Shown here: positions 17,625 to 22,030 of the stretch, piece by piece
Layout of the letters: each line of letters starts with the position of its first letter
Numbering within the stretch: position 1 is the stretch's first letter
NCBI GenBank assembly: GCA_003024985.2
Contig: PXIH01S0005796.1
Origin: Euperipatoides rowelli
Taxonomy: Eukaryota > Onychophora > Udeonychophora > Euonychophora > Peripatopsidae
Direction: 5' to 3' (one strand)
DNA length: 22,030 bases
The notes under the pieces: model-generated
The model's database searches: none
Told to the model about the DNA's origin: nothing
What the model saw: the letters and a program-made list of their open reading frames with translations, nothing else
Made by a program: the position numbers and the translations under genes

Positions 17625-18716
17625 TAATTGTATTTTATTTCTGTGGCTTTAAATACTAAGAACAACTTTTCTGATCTCTCTTTGATTTTTCCCTTTCTAG
17701 GTGAGCAGCTTAATCTATTTGTTTGCAATCGCGCTATCTCAAAAAAAACTTCCCTGTTTAAAAATACTCTGGGTCCTCTCCCCCAACCCGGGTATGTCTT
17801 TAGCTCTTTCCAACCTTTGGTGGGATTGGGGCTGCCTTCAAAGTATCTGTTTACAGAAATTATCACGAACACAAATAAACCGTTTATTGTTGTTTTCTTT
17901 AAGACAGACTTTAGGTAATTTTTTTACGTTTTCTTTTCATCCATTCAATTATACAACAAATCACCCTGAATCGATCGTCCTTTTGTATTTTATTTTGTTG
18001 GTGATATTAAAATGACTAGTTTTTATGTCGTCTTTTAATTCAATAGGGATCGGTTTTTTGCCAACTTCATTTTTTTTTGTTGTCATTTATATAACATTTT
18101 TTTAATAAATCAATAGTGTGGGTTTACAATGAAAAAATAAAAAATTGACTGTAAAAAAAATATATACCGTATTCAATTTTGACAATAAAGCAAATTAAAA
18201 AAAGAAATAGGTAGTGTAATCCAATAATGAATAAGCTATTATTATATTAAAGACAGTTTTTTTAGTCGTTGATAATTTACTACTTTTTTAAAAAAAAAAA
18301 ATCCAATGGTTTCACATTGAGTTCATGTAATGAATGCAAATTCTTTAAGTGACCTCTTGCTGGCTTTTCATTGAGATATGAAAAGATTAAGATGCTAGAC
18401 AAGTATACCTTTTGACTGGGTTAAAAAAAAACGAAGCTTATAGGATTTCATTATTGTAAACAGAAGTTAAAACATAATTTATTAGTGACTGCCTATGCCA
18501 CTTTGTAATTGTAATTTTTACTTACAGTTTATAAACAAAAAAGGCAACCTGCAAACTGTAGCTTAATCAAATATGACATTCTTTAAATAAACATGTTATA
18601 TCATATTAGTAATACAGTAGGACAAGAAAATTATGAATGCATTGAGGAAATTTAAAAAAATAAATTATTAAAAAAAAAAAGGTTTTCCTTCTTANTAAAT
18701 GTCTATAATTAGTTTA
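17625..18716. other. no gene confirmed
   Basis: 17640-17920 is less AT-rich and open on both strands. On the plus strand an acceptor-like TTTTTCCCTTTCTAG at 17700 opens a 104-codon frame (to 18015), and a minus frame 17872-17624 overlaps it. Both are unrecognised and mutually exclusive, so neither is called. 17930-18716 is AT-rich with nothing evident. Confidence 0.35.
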
Positions 18717-18853
18717 AATCCCCGGAGCCGTACGACGACGAAAGAAAATCCGTCATCCCTCAGCTCCGGGGCTGCCCAGGGATCGAACCCGATCCCATTA
18801 TATGCACAGCTTCAAACTCCAACAGTAGCCTTGAACCACTGGACGACCGGAGC
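18717..18853 (-). mobile_element. tRNA-derived SINE-like element
   Basis: On the minus strand, GCTCCGGTCGTCCAGTGGTT begins a tRNA-like head. The A-box-like TCGTCCAGTGGTTC is at 18846-18833 and a B box GGTTCGATCCC at 18789-18779, with the spacing usual for RNA polymerase III type 2 promoters. GCTCCGG (5') can pair with CCGGAGC (18768-18762), like an acceptor stem. However, five or six extra bases after the T arm and a poor anticodon region argue against a functional tRNA. A 3' portion follows, ending in another GGCTCCGGGG word. A SINE or tRNA pseudogene is the best reading. Confidence 0.62.
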
Positions 18854-19164
18854 TGTAGCCTACTTATTTATTTACAATTGTTGTATAAGTCCAATTGTTT
18901 GGTGTCATTTTTAATGAGATTTATGTAAAGAGTGCTATTGAATGAAAGCTTGTTTTTGACATGTAACTCATCGTGTCAGCTAATTATTTGAATTACATCT
19001 TCCTTAAGTTTTTTTTTTTTAAATTAAAAAAAATTTTTTTTTTGCTTTATATTTTTTTTGAGCCAGCTGTGAAAAAGTTAAAACCAAAAATCCCTCCCTG
19101 ATGATGCTGGATTTACATTTCAAAACTTTGCAATTGTTTGCAGCACCAATAGTGATCTAAATGT
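18854..19164. other. no gene recognised
   Basis: AT-rich, with A and T homopolymers near 19010-19060. Confidence 0.4.
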
Positions 19165-19618
19165 GGTCGTCCGTAAATTACATCACACAATTTTCTTATA
19201 ATTTTGACCTTCCCCCTTATTACAACTTGTCACACAACGTTTTACCTCACCCCTCCCTTCCCCTCCCCCTATATATAATTTTAAAAAACCTATAAATTAC
19301 TACAGTAACTTAGTTTTTTTTTATTATTGTAGATTCTATTTTTACTCGGTTCCCAAAAAAAGGTAAAAGGGAGTACTCAATTCCAATAAAAATACAGGTA
19401 TGGCAAACCTATTTGAAAAGTCTTTTAGCTTTCTTTAATAGGTAAGGTACACAAAAGTTTTGTATGAATTTCATTCAAATAAATATTCAGACGATTTATT
19501 GAATTTTTAGGAAAAATGATGTGACATCACATTTCTATGTAGCCTCGCCCCCCATCAAAAATCACATTCATTCGAACCCCTTTCCCGCCCTACTGCATGA
19601 CGTAATTTATGGACGACC
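19165..19618 (+). mobile_element. TIR element GGTCGTCC, copy 2
   Basis: The left end GGTCGTCCGTAAATTACATC and the inverse of the right end, GGTCGTCCATAAATTACGTC, match at 18 of 20 bases, giving clear TIRs. The element is 454 bp, in the same orientation as copy 1 about 2 kb upstream. It differs mainly in its C-rich flanks. The TSD is not obvious. Confidence 0.78.
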
Positions 19619-19945
19619 GCCAAGATCAATCTTTCGAAGAAAAAACTTTCATGGATAAGACTTCAATAACTTACTTCTGCACATTGCAGTATTTGGCTGT
19701 TTTGGGCTCTGGGTTTTACAGTAAGTGCTGGATTATGGTCCAATAGATTGGTTCAGGTACCAATATTGTAACAAAGAAAAAATGAAATTTAAATGCAGTT
19801 TCTTACTTTTACTTTTTTTATAATAATAACTAAGAATAACACAACAGTATTAATATAAATTAAGAAATAAATGTTATTTGATTAGTCTAGCCATCAAAAA
19901 CAATAATGTGTCATTCTCTTCATCAAAACAATCAACTTAAATATA
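19619..19945. other. no gene recognised
   Basis: Holds a 31-base segment bounded by TGCACATTGCAG and GTAAGTGC (19697-19727) that could be a micro-exon by splice words alone. It is not supported further. Confidence 0.35.
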
Positions 19946-20020
19946 CAGTAAAATCCCTCTAGTCCGAATTAATATGGACCAATCCATGTTCAAACTCAAT
20001 TAATAGAAGGGCCAATTAGA
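19946..20020 (+). mobile_element. pogo/Tigger-like terminus, degraded
   Basis: TA followed by CAGTAAAATCCCTCTAGTCC, then GGACC and a TGTTCAAA-type word, resembles the known ends of pogo-type Tc1/mariner elements (CAGT..AACCCTCTAATCCGA). An opposite end was not found, so this is a fragment at best. Confidence 0.35.
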
Positions 20021-20499
20021 AAATATCCCAAGATATGCGGGGCCACAACACAAAATGTAGGGGTCAAGTGGTTACCTCCCCCCCCCCCCAGGGTCCATTG
20101 CAAAGCCCATCACCCCTTCCTCAAAAAAAAATTATTCCCATCTCTTCAAAAGTAGTTTTGTAAATTCGAAAACAAGATAATTTAAAAAGGGGATAATATA
20201 ATTACTTGACCATGTGTTACTCATATACACATGACAATATTAGATTAAACTTTATTAAAAAGAGGAATAACTTTTTTTCTGGGAGAGTTAAGTAAAGATG
20301 TTTAACAATATAACTACCTATAAATAGACGAAAAGCATACATTTGTGGCCAATCCGACTGTGATTGAAAATACATTAAAAAAAAAATAGCTGCCTGTAAG
20401 AAAGATTATATACAACTCTGATTGTTTAAAAACACATTTAATCAGTCTGAATGTCAAAAAAAAAAAAAGCCATTAAATTTTAATTGCCAGACATTTGCA

Positions 20500-20601
20500 G
20501 GCGGGCCGCAATCAATGTATTTATTTTAGATTGACAAAGGGCCGCACTAAATGACATATAGGGCCGCATGGGGCCCCCGGGCTGTGTGTTTGAGACCCCT
20601 G
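20500..20601 (-). mobile_element. hAT terminus, truncated copy
   Basis: The inverse of the right edge reads CAGGGGTCTCAAACACACAG, then CCCGGGGGCC and three GCGGCCC repeats spaced through 20580-20500. CAGGGGT.TCAAAC followed by GGGCC words is a familiar end of hAT (Charlie-like) elements. The other end and the 8 bp TSD (expected copy of GTCTAAAT) are not found upstream. Confidence 0.5.
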
Positions 20602-20614
20602 GTCTAAATCGTAG

Positions 20615-20658
20615 GTCTGAGATCCAGACGCTAGTGCTCTATCGTCTGGATCTCGGAC
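20615..20658. repeat. hairpin GTCTGAGATCCAGACG
   Basis: Sixteen-base arms (20615-20630 and 20643-20658) with one G-T wobble and a 12-base loop. The same words occur in the arms of the MITE at 15226-15240 and 15411-15430 and singly at 241-254. Confidence 0.75.
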
Positions 20659-20771
20659 TTATCATTGGTCCTTCAGCAAATTTAACGATCATAATTTTTT
20701 TTATTACTATTTTTATGTTAGGACTGGACGAGCTTTCAGACTGGTGTGGTTTTACTGTAATAATATTGCAG

Positions 20772-20929
20772 GAACCGGAATAACTTTATTCAAAGCCGCT
20801 TCTCTGGTAAGATTACAGCTCCTGCCGATAAGAAATGAAGCAAGACTAACTGGTGGTTATTGTAAACTAAATAAAAAGTTCTTATTAAATAAATTAATAA
20901 AGTCCGGAGCTGGACAGAAACTAAAATAA
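20772..20929 (+). CDS. weak candidate for a terminal exon
   Basis: After TAATATTGCAG an open frame reads TGITLFKAASLVRLQLLPIR, continues through NEARLTGGYCKLNKKFLLNK and stops at TAA (20927-20929). It is basic and of mixed composition. A GTAAGAT donor word at 20807 could instead end a 35-base exon. AATAAA lies at 21120-21125. No family is recognised and no partner exon is known. Confidence 0.18.
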
Positions 20930-21720
20930 TTGACTGTTACTAGCACAGTACACAGTGGACGTTACTAGATGGGACCGGCATAAACCGATCCAGCTACAAG
21001 GGTTACTTGGGTTGGATAATGGCACATGCTTTTGCCATCCAAGTGAGACAAAACGCATACTCGCGACATTCTTTTTATTAGAATGCAACGGGTTTCTAAA
21101 TTGAAATGTGAACTCCATGAATAAAATTAATTCTCACATGAAGAGAGGTTGTCTGTTTTATACAATGTTTACGATCTTATACAAGCAATGTATTTACTAT
21201 AAAAGCGGATGTAGCGCCGTTGATGGCTGCTCACTGTTTCTCGTTATATATAATTTAGATTTTATTATAATTTTAAATTGATTGTTCTTGATAGATTCAT
21301 TATAAACGTTTGGATTGCTTTTTAGCAGTGGATCAGTGTAGTAAATTACACCTTTCTAGGCCTTTGACAGAATATTGGAATCTGCTATAACTTCTGAACA
21401 ATTACTCAAATCTTGATTACTTTGATATACAGAATGTAGTCCTTTCATAAGATACTATTGCTAATCGTATCCATCAGTGGAAAAATGAATTTAAACTGAA
21501 GTTTCTTTTATTTAATAAAAACTAATGTTAATAATTAAAAAATTAAAAGATTTTATATTGAGAGAGGGTATTTTATTACTTTACTAATTTAATATACTAT
21601 CAAGTCAAAAGCTTGAATTAATCGATTATTTTAAATGTAACCAATTCACCTTGCTGAGTGAAGGACCCGTTATCCCATTATTATTATTACTAGTAGAAAC
21701 CCTGTCGATTTAATAATTTT
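20930..21720. other. no gene recognised
   Basis: 20940-21120 is less AT-rich and includes an imperfect hairpin (TTGGAT..ATGGCA / TGCCATCCAA near 21012-21042). A TATAAAAG word (21198-21205) lies about 35 bases before a TCACTG initiator-like word, a weak promoter possibility. The rest is AT-rich. Confidence 0.35.
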
Positions 21721-21751
21721 GTGTTGTTTGTAAGTACGCTAAACACTGTTA

Positions 21752-22027
21752 TTTGTGCTCCCCCCATACCCCCAAAAAATAGCCAAGTTGATTTTCATTG
21801 TTTACACTATGGAACCTACCCACATGCCAAATTTCACGTTTGTGTAATGTTGGGAAGTAAAGCATGTCAAAAATTACGGAATTCATTTGGAGCCCTCCTA
21901 GCACCCCCATAGGACCTGGATCTTTTATATACATATTCTAGACCTCTAGGGTAACACAAATTTCAACTTAATCGGAGCATTTTAAAAATTTGGGATTTTG
22001 GGGGGTCTCCCCACCTAGCACCCCCAT
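21752..22027. repeat. degenerate tandem repeat of about 120-140 bp, cut by the window edge
   Basis: CTAGCACCCCCAT occurs at 21898-21910 and 22015-22027, with a looser GTGCTCCCCCCAT near 21755-21768. Between them, similar CAAATTTCA and AAAATT blocks recur. Short ORFs across it on both strands look like shadows. Confidence 0.55.
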
Positions 22028-22030
22028 GTT

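Noticed and set aside
18717-18853. Functional tRNA gene
   Set aside because: Extra bases between the T arm and the acceptor 3' strand and no clear anticodon arm; a SINE or pseudogene fits better.
19697-19727. 31-base micro-exon between CAG and GTAAGT
   Set aside because: Splice words alone are common by chance; there is no partner exon or recognisable peptide.

Overview
This looks like AT-rich, non-coding DNA (G+C estimated by eye at about 30%) from an animal nuclear genome, most likely a marine invertebrate. The reasons are the absence of long ORFs, splice-site-bounded short coding exons with poly(A) signals, a tRNA-derived SINE, and many non-autonomous DNA transposons with terminal inverted repeats (TIRs) and target-site duplications (TSDs). 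Recurrent TACAGTACTGTA and GGCCTA words, and a TIR beginning CAGGGCCGTAGCC, fit this loosely. No species can be named. Nothing bacterial, organellar or viral was recognised, and no rRNA gene, canonical tRNA or CRISPR array. The assembly has single Ns at 8656, 10179, 11684 and 18695 and a 140-N gap at 11005-11144.

Layout. 1-1722: 3' end of a plus-strand gene (intron, a 36-codon terminal exon at 1077-1187, then a 3' UTR with AATAAA at 1717). 1723-4560: intergenic or intronic DNA with a ZNF143-like site, a CTCF-like site, a possible minus-strand exon encoding a hydrophobic C-terminus (3677-3581), and a TATA/GC-box/ETS-like cluster facing the minus strand (4471-4503). 4569-6514: a diverged repeat interrupted by a 1.5 kb element with TTAA target sites, which itself contains a 288 bp element with TTAA target sites. 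6924-7897: a long-TIR fold-back element. 8308-9477: a 1.17 kb hAT-type element. 10787-11269: an inverted repeat enclosing a short hAT MITE that contains the gap. 12618-13948: two adjacent copies of the repeat family also seen at 4569-6514; one preserves the empty TTAA site. 14591-14714: a possible small terminal exon with AATAAA. 15045-15551: a hAT-like MITE packed with inverted repeats. 16342-16806: a tandem array of about 80 bp units capped by a fold-back. 17147-17624 and 19165-19618: two copies of a TIR element starting GGTCGTCC, with a SINE between them. 19946-20658: transposon ends and a hairpin. 20772-20929: a weak exon candidate. 21752-22027: a degenerate C-rich repeat that runs off the window.

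Apart from the terminal exon at 1077-1187, no protein-coding gene is convincingly supported, and no function can be assigned to that exon. The main content is a layered record of transposon insertions. The best-supported history is the nested insertion at 4569-6514, where a related copy 9 kb away shows the site before insertion.
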